Below are positions 9,517-16,924 of a stretch of 64,000 bases of DNA, one piece after another. How positions within the stretch are numbered: the first letter of the stretch is position 1; each line of letters opens with the position of its first letter. The notes under the pieces are model-generated. The model ran no database searches and was not told the DNA's origin. It worked only from the letters and a program-made list of their open reading frames with translations. The DNA lies in the NCBI GenBank assembly GCA_902768785.1, contig CACXMM010000020.1, positions 23,344-87,343 of the forward strand, in the 5' to 3' direction. A program made the position numbers and the translations under genes. The stretch comes from an uncultured Prevotellaceae bacterium (GTDB taxonomy: Bacteria; Bacteroidota; Bacteroidia; Bacteroidales; Bacteroidaceae).

Positions 9517-10176
9517 ATGAGAACATTCACGAAAATCCTTGCCATGGTGCTGATAAGCATCTGTGCAACCAGCTTGACATCATGTCTTGGCGACAATGAC
9601 GACAATAACGAGAGTAATTTCTATACCCGGGAAGAGGCTGCAGGTATTCTAAAGACCATGAGCGGATACTATACAGGTAAGCTATATACTGAGTGTATGG
9701 CATCCCCATTAGATGCAGAGGTGAAGAAAGACTCTGTCATGAACCTCCAGGTTCGTGTCACTGCCAACGATTCCATCGCCCACTTCATGATGCCCGTTAA
9801 GCTTTTTGCGAATGCCATTACCGGGAACGAGAAGGTGAGAGAAGCTGTGGCGGCCAGCGAGTCACAAGCCATCGACTTCCAGCTTTTCCTGATGAAATCA
9901 AAAAGCAACGATTACTATGTCTTCTTACCCGTTCCGATGAACAAATTCAAGTTCAACGTTTTCTACGATGGTGCATCTCATGAGATAGAGGTTACCTTTG
10001 CATCAAGCACTATTTACAGATACACCAACATCTATGCACAGGGAGAGTATGGAAAGACTAACAGAACATTGTCATTCATCTTCCTACCCTACCAAATGGT
10101 GCTTGACAAGACCACCACGGTATCCTTGGTAACCAGTCCGATGATGTACACGGGAACAAAGATTGTGGAAGAATAA
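9517..10176 (+). CDS. DUF4840-like lipoprotein
   Basis: A 219-aa protein with signal MRTFTKILAMVLISICATS and lipobox LTSC near residue 23, then an acidic Asp/Asn linker, so it is probably a surface or periplasmic lipoprotein. The body starts YTREEAAGILKTMSGYYTGKLY, which resembles the DUF4840 family common in gut Bacteroidales. The rest is predicted beta-strand rich. No function is known for the family. It is followed ten bases later by a good terminator, so it forms a single-gene unit or ends a short read-through from folE. Confidence 0.75.
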   Translation: MRTFTKILAMVLISICATSLTSCLGDNDDNNESNFYTREEAAGILKTMSGYYTGKLYTECMASPLDAEVKKDSVMNLQVRVTANDSIAHFMMPVKLFANAITGNEKVREAVAASESQAIDFQLFLMKSKSNDYYVFLPVPMNKFKFNVFYDGASHEIEVTFASSTIYRYTNIYAQGEYGKTNRTLSFIFLPYQMVLDKTTTVSLVTSPMMYTGTKIVEE

Positions 10177-10185
10177 TAGAAGAAT

Positions 10186-10214
10186 GAGGGGTTTTGAAAC
10201 GAAAAAAATCCCTC
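10186..10214 (+). terminator. Rho-independent terminator after the DUF4840 gene
   Basis: Stem GAGGGGTTTT with AAAATCCCTC (one G-T pair), followed by a T-rich tail on the plus strand. Confidence 0.8.
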
Positions 10215-10242
10215 TTTTTCTTCTTTATTCATTTTTTTTCGT

Positions 10243-10250
10243 TATCTTTG
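10243..10250 (+). promoter_or_regulatory. -7 promoter box of the fimbrial operon
   Basis: TATCTTTG about 65 bases before the DUF3575 ATG. No clear -33 TTTG. A small hairpin (GTGCT/AGCAC, 10261-10277) lies in the leader. Confidence 0.65.
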
Positions 10251-10315
10251 CAACCGAGAAGTGCTATGCACAAGCACTATTTGTCACAAACAACTAAAGA
10301 ATTGAACTTACTTTA

Positions 10316-10915
10316 ATGGATAGGATAGTTAGATGGCACATATGCGGTATGATCCTGGCAGCATTCCTGATGTTGTCAAGCACATCCCTGTATGCCCAGG
10401 ATCGAGAAGAATCCGTCCTTCTGCGTGCCAACATGCTCCGCTGGGCAACGCTGACGCCTGACATCGGTATCGAATGGCAGTTCAACAAGGAATGGAGTGT
10501 ATTGGGTAATGCCACCTATACCCGTTGGAGCTGGAAAGATAACAACCGCCGTTTTGCCCAGAAAGAGTTTGCCGGTGAAATCCGACACTACATGGGTTAC
10601 ATGACGACACAACGTCCTTGGTATGCAGGACTGATGGTTCACGGCGGACAGTATAATTTTGGTCTGTCGGACCACGGACGGCAGGGAGACTATATGGGTG
10701 GAGGTATCACGGCAGGTTACCGTCTCCGCCTGCACAACAAGCGGTTCTTCATTGACTTTGGCGGAGCTTTCGGCTTCACGCACGCCTCCATCGAGAAATA
10801 CAAGACGATAGACGGTGTTCGTTACAAGACTGAAGATGACAATTCGAACTACATCGGAATTAATAAATTGTCGGTGGCTATTGTATGGAAATTCTTAAAC
10901 AAGACAAAGCCATGA
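10316..10915 (+). CDS. DUF3575 family protein (fimbrial operon, first gene)
   Basis: A 199-aa exported protein with signal peptide ending SLYAQ. The mature part is an outer-membrane-like beta-barrel pattern: LLRANMLRWATLTPDIGIEW, alternating strands with aromatic ends, YYMG/GYRLRLHNKRFFIDFGGAFG and a terminal VAIVWKF. This fits DUF3575, which is usually found at the head of fimbrillin gene clusters in Bacteroides and Prevotella. Its stop overlaps the start of the DUF5119 gene (ATGA at 10912). A role in fimbria assembly or anchoring is inferred from context. Confidence 0.85.
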   Translation: MDRIVRWHICGMILAAFLMLSSTSLYAQDREESVLLRANMLRWATLTPDIGIEWQFNKEWSVLGNATYTRWSWKDNNRRFAQKEFAGEIRHYMGYMTTQRPWYAGLMVHGGQYNFGLSDHGRQGDYMGGGITAGYRLRLHNKRFFIDFGGAFGFTHASIEKYKTIDGVRYKTEDDNSNYIGINKLSVAIVWKFLNKTKP

Positions 10916-11832
10916 AAAAGCAGATCTATTACATATTCATCAGTTGTGTCACGATGCTTCTTCTGGCATCGTGCGTGAAGGATAAGCTCTATCTGCTTCC
11001 CGACGACGACCCCGATTATTTCAATCCCAATGAATGGAAACTGGGAACCATGGTCGTGAATACCGACTGGAGCCGTACTGACAAAGGGGTAGCACCCCAG
11101 GACAACTATGTCGTCGCACTGAACGATGAAGGCTATTTCGCTGAAGGCGTTACCAGCATCATACGCCATCTGCACCCCGAGGACTACAGGGTATTTGCCT
11201 TCTATGATCCGACAGGTATTCAAATCGAGAACTACATAGCCACCGTTGACAACGAACCCGACGGCACCCTGCTGCGTAATCCGGGCACCTTGATGGTTTC
11301 CGACTTCCAGGAAGCCAAGGTGCTTAGAGGCGATACCACCTATGTAAACCTCATCATGCGCCAATTGGTTCATGAAGTGACAATCAGTATCTACATGTGG
11401 CCAGGGGATGAAGAATTCATCTCTAACATCACCGGCTCCATCGACGGTATCGCACAGGCGGTTGACATCACCAATGGAGAGGTGGTATCCGACTACAACA
11501 GTACCATCACACTGCCGCTTGCCCTTTCCTATGTACCCTACAACGGAAAAGAAACGCAGCTGCAAGGACAGATGGTACCCACCTACACCTGTACCATCCG
11601 CATCATCGACATCGTCCATGCCTCCACACAGCCCATGGAACTTCATATCACCTATAATGATGGTACAGAGGAGATACAGACCATTGACTTGGAAGATATC
11701 CTTGACAATATCAGTAAGAGGGACGATGTGACAGAAGTGGAACTCGACTATTTCATCAAGAACGAGTATAATTTCCACACCTCCATCATCGACTGGCATA
11801 TCATCGACGAGGGACATCACGATGTGAAATAA
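10912..11832 (+). CDS. DUF5119 / FimB-Mfa2-like fimbrial lipoprotein
   Basis: A 306-aa lipoprotein; start chosen at MKKQIYYIFISCVTMLLLASC (lipobox LASC), since the upstream in-frame ATG at 10885 lies inside DUF3575. The mature part begins VKDKLYLLPDDDPDYF, then an Mfa2-like beta sandwich: VVNTDWS, VFAFYDPTG, RNPGTLMVSDFQ and a C-terminal TSIIDWHIID strand that resembles the donor strand region of fimbrial subunits. DUF5119 members sit beside DUF3575 and fimbrillin genes, and Mfa2/FimB proteins act as cell-surface anchors that cap fimbrial shafts. Anchor function here is inferred. Confidence 0.8.
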   Translation: MKKQIYYIFISCVTMLLLASCVKDKLYLLPDDDPDYFNPNEWKLGTMVVNTDWSRTDKGVAPQDNYVVALNDEGYFAEGVTSIIRHLHPEDYRVFAFYDPTGIQIENYIATVDNEPDGTLLRNPGTLMVSDFQEAKVLRGDTTYVNLIMRQLVHEVTISIYMWPGDEEFISNITGSIDGIAQAVDITNGEVVSDYNSTITLPLALSYVPYNGKETQLQGQMVPTYTCTIRIIDIVHASTQPMELHITYNDGTEEIQTIDLEDILDNISKRDDVTEVELDYFIKNEYNFHTSIIDWHIIDEGHHDVK

Positions 11833-11837
11833 TCTGT

Positions 11838-11858
11838 CACACCTTATTATATATATAG
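11838..11858 (+). repeat. 21-bp string shared with 20421-20441
   Basis: The sequence from CACACCTT to TATATAG is identical, 21 of 21 bases, at 20421-20441. Here it lies between the DUF5119 gene and the first fimbrillin gene and reads in the gene direction; at the other site it reads against the gene. Function unknown. Confidence 0.8.
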
Positions 11859-11890
11859 ACATCAATAAATAATCACAAAATAGAAAGAAT

Positions 11891-12802
11891 ATGAAAAAAA
11901 TCCTTTTTAACGGAATCCCAATGGCAACCCTCCTGTGTGCCATGGTGATCACTACATTGTTCTCTTCTTGCAACAGTAAAGATGACGAGCAGATGATAGA
12001 CCAGCAACCGGTGGAACTGAAAATCACCGCAGGCATCGTTGCCACTCGTGCCGTCAACGCCTCATGGTCTACTGGCGACAAGATTGGCGTATTCGCCATG
12101 GACGGTGGCACGGCAGAATACAGCAACGTTCTCTACACGACAGCTAACGGAGACGGAAACTTCACTGCCGAGGAAGGTAAAAGCATTATGCTGCCCTACG
12201 ACGGATCAAGCCGTACCATCGCAGCCTACTATCCTTATACGAATGGTATCACAAATGGGGAATACAAAATCGATGTCAGCGATCAACAATCTCAGGAGGC
12301 CATCGACCTGCTCGTTGCCACACCCGTCAACAATGTGAGCAAGAAGAGTCCGATTGCCGCCCTTGACTTTGCCCATAAGCTGGTGAAGGTCGAACTCACT
12401 TTGAAACCTGGAGAAGGTATCACTGCCGACCAGCTGGCCTATATGAAGGTTACGATCAGCAACCAATACACAGAGGGTACCTGTGATGTGATCAACAACG
12501 GTAATGTCGTTGCTTCAGGCAACAACAATAACACGGTTACGTTCCAGACCTCTGCCGACGGTACTACCAGTGAGGCTATTCTTCTGCCTGCCGCTACAAC
12601 AGAGAATATGATACTCACCTTCGATGTCCCCGGAGCAGGAACCTATACTTGGGAAGTGAACAGCGCAGCCAAGTCAAAGTCCTTCGGTGCCGGAAACAAA
12701 TACAAATATGACATCAGTATCAACAAGACCTCTCTGACCGTGAACTCCACCATTGAAGACTGGAACGACGGTAACGGAGGTGAGAACGGTAACGCCCTTT
12801 AA
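11891..12802 (+). CDS. fimbrillin family lipoprotein 1
   Basis: A 303-aa lipoprotein with signal up to lipobox FSSC (Cys near residue 27). The mature chain shows the fimbrillin pattern: an Arg in IVATRAVNASWSTGDKIGVF near residue 50, which is the usual gingipain-type or T-R cleavage region, then YYPYTN, the FAHKLVKVELTL strand and a C-terminal KTSLTVNSTIEDWNDG donor-like strand. Type V fimbriae are built from such subunits, which are made as lipoproteins and polymerised after N-terminal cleavage. It is first of four similar genes. Confidence 0.9.
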   Translation: MKKILFNGIPMATLLCAMVITTLFSSCNSKDDEQMIDQQPVELKITAGIVATRAVNASWSTGDKIGVFAMDGGTAEYSNVLYTTANGDGNFTAEEGKSIMLPYDGSSRTIAAYYPYTNGITNGEYKIDVSDQQSQEAIDLLVATPVNNVSKKSPIAALDFAHKLVKVELTLKPGEGITADQLAYMKVTISNQYTEGTCDVINNGNVVASGNNNNTVTFQTSADGTTSEAILLPAATTENMILTFDVPGAGTYTWEVNSAAKSKSFGAGNKYKYDISINKTSLTVNSTIEDWNDGNGGENGNAL

Positions 12803-12828
12803 TCATTAACAGCTAATAATTTGTTCCC

Positions 12829-13785
12829 ATGAATAAATATTTTATTCTTGCAACCGCTGCCTTCGCTTTGGCAGCATGCAGCAGTGAAGAAGAGAACCAG
12901 CAGGCAGAGAAAAGTGAGATCCGCCTCTGTTCAAACATGGATGTGGTCCAGAGCCGTGCCGCCCAACAGGATCTGCAGTTAACACAATTCGCCTCCAACC
13001 AGAAAGTGGATATCTTTATCAATGAGAACACCACAGGTTCTGCCTCCGTCACTTATGATCAACCCCTTACCTATACTACAGGTACGGATGGTAGCCTTAC
13101 CATTTCCGATGCGCAGTATTTCCCGCAAAACGGCAACGGCATCGATATCTACGCTGTCTATCCTACAGGCGTAGCAACCGATGTAACGGGCACGGCAGTA
13201 GCCTTCTCCGTGAAAGATGATCAGAGCACCGATGCCAACTATATGGCAAGCGACCTGATGGTAGGTGCTCCCACAAGCAATCCTGTCAGCCGTACCACCA
13301 GCGCTGTTCCCCTGACATTCAAGCATTGTCTGACAAAGATCAACCTGAACCTCTATCCTGGTGATGGACTGACGGCTGACGATCTGGCAAATGCCGTCGT
13401 AAAGATCAATGGAACGATTGTAGAAGCTACCTTCAACGTTAAGTCTGGTGCCGTGACAGTTAACAACGGGGGAACCGCAGCCACCCCAACGACATCCATC
13501 TCTTTGGGTAACATGGCCACCGATGCATCAGGAGTACTGGTGGCCAGCGCCATCATCATCCCACAGACTGTTAATGCCGGCACACAGTTCATCAGCATCG
13601 ACCTGATAGAAGACGGACAGACAGCAGGAACACTTGCCTATTCCCTTCCTGCAGCCGTCATCTTTGACGCCGCCACAGCATACACCTATAACATCACTGC
13701 CAAGAGATCAGGACTAACCGTATCCAGTTCCAACATTTCTCCTTGGACTAATGGCGGCGCTGTAAATGGTGATGCTACTCCATAA
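12829..13785 (+). CDS. fimbrillin family lipoprotein 2
   Basis: A 318-aa protein, signal MNKYFILATAAFALAAC with lipobox LAAC (Cys17). Features shared with the previous gene: S-R-A cleavage region near residue 44 (VVQSRAAQQDLQ), IYAVYPTG, LTFKHCLTKINLNLYPGDGL and the final strand ISPWTNGGA. The duplicated subunit set suggests tip or minor subunits as well as a shaft subunit. Spacing to the previous gene is 26 bases. Start is the only one that gives a signal peptide. Confidence 0.9.
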   Translation: MNKYFILATAAFALAACSSEEENQQAEKSEIRLCSNMDVVQSRAAQQDLQLTQFASNQKVDIFINENTTGSASVTYDQPLTYTTGTDGSLTISDAQYFPQNGNGIDIYAVYPTGVATDVTGTAVAFSVKDDQSTDANYMASDLMVGAPTSNPVSRTTSAVPLTFKHCLTKINLNLYPGDGLTADDLANAVVKINGTIVEATFNVKSGAVTVNNGGTAATPTTSISLGNMATDASGVLVASAIIIPQTVNAGTQFISIDLIEDGQTAGTLAYSLPAAVIFDAATAYTYNITAKRSGLTVSSSNISPWTNGGAVNGDATP

Positions 13786-13804
13786 GGAAATAAACCAAGA
13801 GAAT

Positions 13805-14725
13805 ATGAAGCTAAGCAAACTTCTCAACATCGTCATTGTGATGTCCGTCTTCCTCTTCTCCGCCTGTTCGACGGAGGAAGAGGATCCACAAGTCAGCTCT
13901 GATCTGGTATTCCATCTTCAGATTGACGGTGAGCGGGATTCGCGTGCCACAGTAGATGGCTCGTGGACCGTCGGCGACATCATTGCCGTTCAGGTGGGAA
14001 CGACTGTGAAGAAGTATATCGTAAAAGACGAGAGCGGTAAAGCCGAGGGATTAGATAAGGCCAACACCTTCAATTGGGACGACCTTGGATCCTCATCGGT
14101 GACAGTGAAGGCATGGAGCTATGGCGGCAAGGACATCATTGACGATCCGTCAGGCGCAACCATCACACTGCAAGAAGATCAGAGCGACGATACCAACTAC
14201 TACGGGTGCGATCTGCTCTATGCTCCTGAGGTTACGGTAAACATGGACGAGCCTGCCGTACTCACCTTCTACCACCAGATGACCCTGGTTCGGATTAACC
14301 TCAGGGTTGAAGATACCAACATTACGGGAATCCCTAAAGTGCTCTTTGGAGGTGATTACGGATTACCAGAGGGGACTGCCATCTATTCGGCACCTGCCAA
14401 TGGTGCCAACCCCAATTATGGGAGTTTCGCTAAGAATGAGCAGATAGAAACAATGATAAATATCACCCCACATCAGGAGGACTGGCCACCTCAGGGATAC
14501 GATTATAGTTATTCTGCATTCTTTCTCCCTTTAGAACAGCCGACCCTCGAAATCTCCGTAGATATGAACGATGGAAACGTGTTCTACTACTTTTGGGACA
14601 ATGCCAATCAAAATCCGTTCCAAGCTGGTTCAAGGATAACGCTCAACCTCACCATTAAGAACAAGCAGCTGTCTCTACCTTCCAATGAGTCTATGCCTGT
14701 TACCGTTGCAGACTGGAATGTATAA
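13805..14725 (+). CDS. fimbrillin family lipoprotein 3
   Basis: A 306-aa lipoprotein beginning MKLSKLLNIVIVMSVFLFSAC (lipobox FSAC). The ATG at 13805 is preferred to the one at 13766, which is inside the previous gene. Mature part: RDSRATVDGSWTVGDIIAVQ, where the R-A-T motif matches the cleavage and start pattern of fimbrillins, AVLTFYHQMTLVRINL, and an ending SMPVTVADWNV. It follows gene 2 by 19 bases. Confidence 0.88.
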   Translation: MKLSKLLNIVIVMSVFLFSACSTEEEDPQVSSDLVFHLQIDGERDSRATVDGSWTVGDIIAVQVGTTVKKYIVKDESGKAEGLDKANTFNWDDLGSSSVTVKAWSYGGKDIIDDPSGATITLQEDQSDDTNYYGCDLLYAPEVTVNMDEPAVLTFYHQMTLVRINLRVEDTNITGIPKVLFGGDYGLPEGTAIYSAPANGANPNYGSFAKNEQIETMINITPHQEDWPPQGYDYSYSAFFLPLEQPTLEISVDMNDGNVFYYFWDNANQNPFQAGSRITLNLTIKNKQLSLPSNESMPVTVADWNV

Positions 14726-14726
14726 C

Positions 14727-15563
14727 ATGAAACAGAACGTTATGAGAATGATCCATCAAACGCATTATATCCTTTTAGCCTTGGCAGCCCTGTTCATGGC
14801 TGCCTGCTCTCAGGAAGAAGAACCTCAAGAGGTGAAAGAACCCGCCATCCTGAAGGTGTTGGTAGGCAAAGATGCCCCATCTGAGACACGTGCCACCGTC
14901 AGCAGTTATACCACCACCTTTAGTGAGGGTGACAAGATCGGTATCTTCGCGGTGAAAGAAGATGTGTATGGCCGGTATGCGTTATACATGAATGTCCCCT
15001 ACGTTCTCAATAATAACGAATGGAAACTGGCTGATCCTGACATGAAGGTGTACTTCTCCGAAAAATACACCTATTTCGCCTATTACCCCTATCAAGAAAA
15101 TTTTTATGGCATCGATTCAGACCAAAGTGATCCCGACGAATTCTTCAGTCAAGAAATAGATAATTGGGCTCCCTTAGAAGATCAGAGTACACTAAGCAAT
15201 TACAATGCCAGCGACCTGATGGTTTCCCTTGGTGATGTTAATCGCGCCAATGCTTCGGTATCCTTCATACTGCATCACACCATGGGGCTGGTGGAAATAT
15301 CGCTTTCGGATCCCCAAAAAGTGCAAATAGATGATATCAGCAGTTTTGACAGCTCTGAGCTTTTCTTTTTGGCAGAACAAAACATGGAGGCACCCGTACC
15401 AGTACCGGTACCTTATAACAACGGTAACACCTTTTTCTATATTGCCAAGCCCGAACAACAAATCACGTTCTATTTTAACGATTACCAGCAAACGGTAATT
15501 CAATATTGCACGCCTGTAACAAATGGAGTTGCAAACCTTAATTTCACCGTTCACCAGAACTGA
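14727..15563 (+). CDS. fimbrillin family lipoprotein 4
   Basis: A 278-aa lipoprotein. Starts at 14727 right after the preceding stop; ATGs at 14742 and 14748 are alternatives. Signal ends with lipobox MAAC. The chain has SETRATVSSYTTTFSEGDKIGIF, YFAYYPYQE and VSFILHHTMGLVEISLS, the same three landmarks as in the other fimbrillin-like proteins, but the C-terminal donor-like strand is shorter (NGVANLNFTVHQN). It closes the operon: a strong terminator follows 21 bases later. Confidence 0.85.
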   Translation: MKQNVMRMIHQTHYILLALAALFMAACSQEEEPQEVKEPAILKVLVGKDAPSETRATVSSYTTTFSEGDKIGIFAVKEDVYGRYALYMNVPYVLNNNEWKLADPDMKVYFSEKYTYFAYYPYQENFYGIDSDQSDPDEFFSQEIDNWAPLEDQSTLSNYNASDLMVSLGDVNRANASVSFILHHTMGLVEISLSDPQKVQIDDISSFDSSELFFLAEQNMEAPVPVPVPYNNGNTFFYIAKPEQQITFYFNDYQQTVIQYCTPVTNGVANLNFTVHQN

Positions 15564-15584
15564 AATCCATATCGTCACATACCA

Positions 15585-15620
15585 TTTACTCCAAAATTCC
15601 CCCAGGAATTTTGGAGTAAA
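15585..15620. terminator. strong hairpin at the end of the fimbrial operon
   Basis: Perfect 16-bp stem TTTACTCCAAAATTCC with its complement, closed by the 4-base loop CCCA. No T run follows, but the stem is long and symmetric, so it could also act on minus-strand transcription. Confidence 0.8.
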
Positions 15621-15691
15621 TCGTTTAAATACCAAGAGAGAAGATGTCTCTCAATTATGAATCTGCAGCCTATATGAATTAATCGAAAAAA

Positions 15692-16286
15692 CTACAGGCT
15701 GTTAATCTCTTCGATGGATAAGCCAGTGCTTTGCACTATGACATCAATAGGTATGCCTGTCTTCTTCAGGTTACGGGCTATAGCAAGCTGTGCCTTCTTC
15801 TCACCTTCCTTGAGCCCTTCGGCACGTCCCTCTGCTCGTCCCTCTGCACGTCCCTCTGCACGTCCTTCCTGTTTCTGTCCCTCCATCACGGCAATGGTGT
15901 CGCGGTAGCGCTTCAGGGCACGGTCGTACTTGATGCGCTCCTCACGCGTCCATGAGGCAACATCACAGGTCTCGATCAGCTTCTTGAAGACCTTGTCCTT
16001 GATCTCGAAAGGATATCTGTTCAGCTTCTCCATATTTTTTTCTATTGTTTATCGCCTCGGCGAAAAAAAAATCAGTGTCTTTAGATCGCCTTCAGCGAGA
16101 AATCGACCAAATCTAAACAAAATCAAACAAAGAAACAATAAAGATATTGTTCGATTTTGATTCGATTTTGTAGGATTTGGCTTTCCCCATAGGCGCCGAT
16201 TTTCAATTCTGCCCGTAAGGGCATCCCACCATCCCAAAGATTTTTTTGAATCCGACATCTGTAAACGGATTGATGTATTTACTCAT
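15692..16286 (-). pseudogene. broken Rpn-family (PDDEXK_2) recombination-promoting nuclease / putative transposase
   Basis: Two ends of one family are seen without the middle. At 16286 an ATG starts MSKYINPFTDVGFKKIFG, the typical N-terminus of Rpn/PDDEXK_2 proteins. It then runs into unrelated sequence and stops at 16203. At 15692-16033 a frame gives the usual C-terminal part: YPFEIKDKVFKKLIETCD, SWTREERIKYDRALKRYRD, a Glu-Gly-Arg-Ala repeat of four units and a small helical tail. The roughly 200-residue core with the PD-(D/E)XK nuclease residues is missing. The gap holds a repeat element related to 47664-47862. The gene is certainly non-functional as a nuclease, though the 113-residue C-terminal frame could still be translated. 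Confidence 0.8.
16083..16222 (-). repeat. degenerate copy of the 199-bp foldback element
   Basis: Read on the minus strand it begins with the hairpin GCCCTTACGGGC, then AGAATTGAAAATCGGCGCC and runs to a GATTTTG/TTTAGATTTGG block and GAAGGCGATCT. This matches the interior of 47664-47862 block by block. The outer terminal inverted repeats of the other copy are absent. It also folds on itself (CCAAATC-AAAATC against GATTTTG-GATTTGG). It occupies the gap in the broken rpn gene. Confidence 0.75.
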
Positions 16287-16397
16287 AGCATGAGAAATAA
16301 AAGTGTAACAATTAGTTGTCAGCGGCAAAGATACAAATAAATCAAATAAAACCAATAATATTTTATGTAAAACTTGGATGGATAGCATCAGTACAAT

Positions 16398-16507
16398 TAG
16401 TGCAAGACGTGTGCACAAGTTGTGCATGACGTTTGCACAAGTTGTGCAGACCCTTTGCACAAAGTGTGCAAGGCTGTTGCCCAAATCGTGCACAACTGTA
16501 ACTCAAT
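16398..16507. repeat. array of five 22-bp dyad units
   Basis: Five head-to-tail units at 16398, 16420, 16442, 16464 and 16486, each exactly 22 bases. The best units have 7-base inverted arms, TTGTGCA and TGCACAA, around an 8-base middle; the later units are degenerate. The array lies upstream of the broken rpn start and has no spacer-like unique sequence between units. Its function is unknown; a protein-binding array is possible. Confidence 0.9.
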
Positions 16508-16625
16508 TCTTAGGGTCCAATGAGTCCGTAGATTGATTCAGAATCACACAGAGTTAGCAGAGTTAACGGAGATTGAAGGCGAAGGGGACTTTAAAGATCT
16601 TGGGTGGCACACAGATAATTATAAA

Positions 16626-16653
16626 GAGAGGCGTACCTCGCGGTGCGCCTCTC
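16626..16653 (-). terminator. hairpin terminator of the leucine-rich protein / small peptide pair
   Basis: GAGAGGCG and CGCCTCTC form the outer stem, with an ACC/GGT inner stem across one mismatch. It lies 76 bases past the stop of the small gene. The rest of 16287-16729 holds the 22-bp array and no gene that I can support. Confidence 0.75.
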
Positions 16654-16729
16654 CCTCACATAATTAACTCAAGTTTTGAATTCTATATAAGGTTTTACTT
16701 TGTCGTGTTTGTACCACGGATAAGTCACA

Positions 16730-16924
16730 TTAGTCGCCAATAGCGAACGGATCTTCGACAGGGTCGTCATCCCAGAGGCTGCCGAAAGGAGCATCATCAA
16801 AGAAAACTGTTTCATTTTCCTTAGCACCAATATTTTCAGTCTCCTCTGGTTCACTCATATTCTCCATAATGATAGTTTCTACCTCAAAAGGGAAACTTTC
16901 TGGTTTTATATATTCTCTTTTCAT
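16730..16924 (-). CDS. small acidic peptide of the K-x-Y-x-x-P class
   Basis: A 64-aa peptide starting MKREYIKPESFPFEVETIIM, followed by an acidic tail with FFDDAPFGSLWDDDPVEDPF. No signal peptide or membrane segment is seen. Its ATG overlaps the stop of the large leucine-rich gene by four bases, so it is translated with it. Two more peptides in the window (21458-21679 and 26779-26934) share the [KR]-x-Y-[IL]-x-P opening and acidic Trp/Phe-containing end and likewise flank large secreted proteins. I do not know a function; a peptide signal, a RiPP-like precursor or an assembly factor are only guesses. Confidence 0.7.
   Translation of the reverse strand: MKREYIKPESFPFEVETIIMENMSEPEETENIGAKENETVFFDDAPFGSLWDDDPVEDPFAIGD

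Noticed and set aside
10849-12126. A 425-codon minus-strand frame
   Set aside because: Antisense to the DUF5119 and first fimbrillin genes and crosses their intergenic gap; no domain.
16203-16493. A 96-codon minus-strand gene
   Set aside because: Its first half only reads the 22-bp array; the only protein-like part is the 18-residue Rpn N-terminus, counted in the pseudogene.
16398-16507. CRISPR array
   Set aside because: Units are contiguous 22-mers with no unique spacers, no leader and no cas genes in the window.
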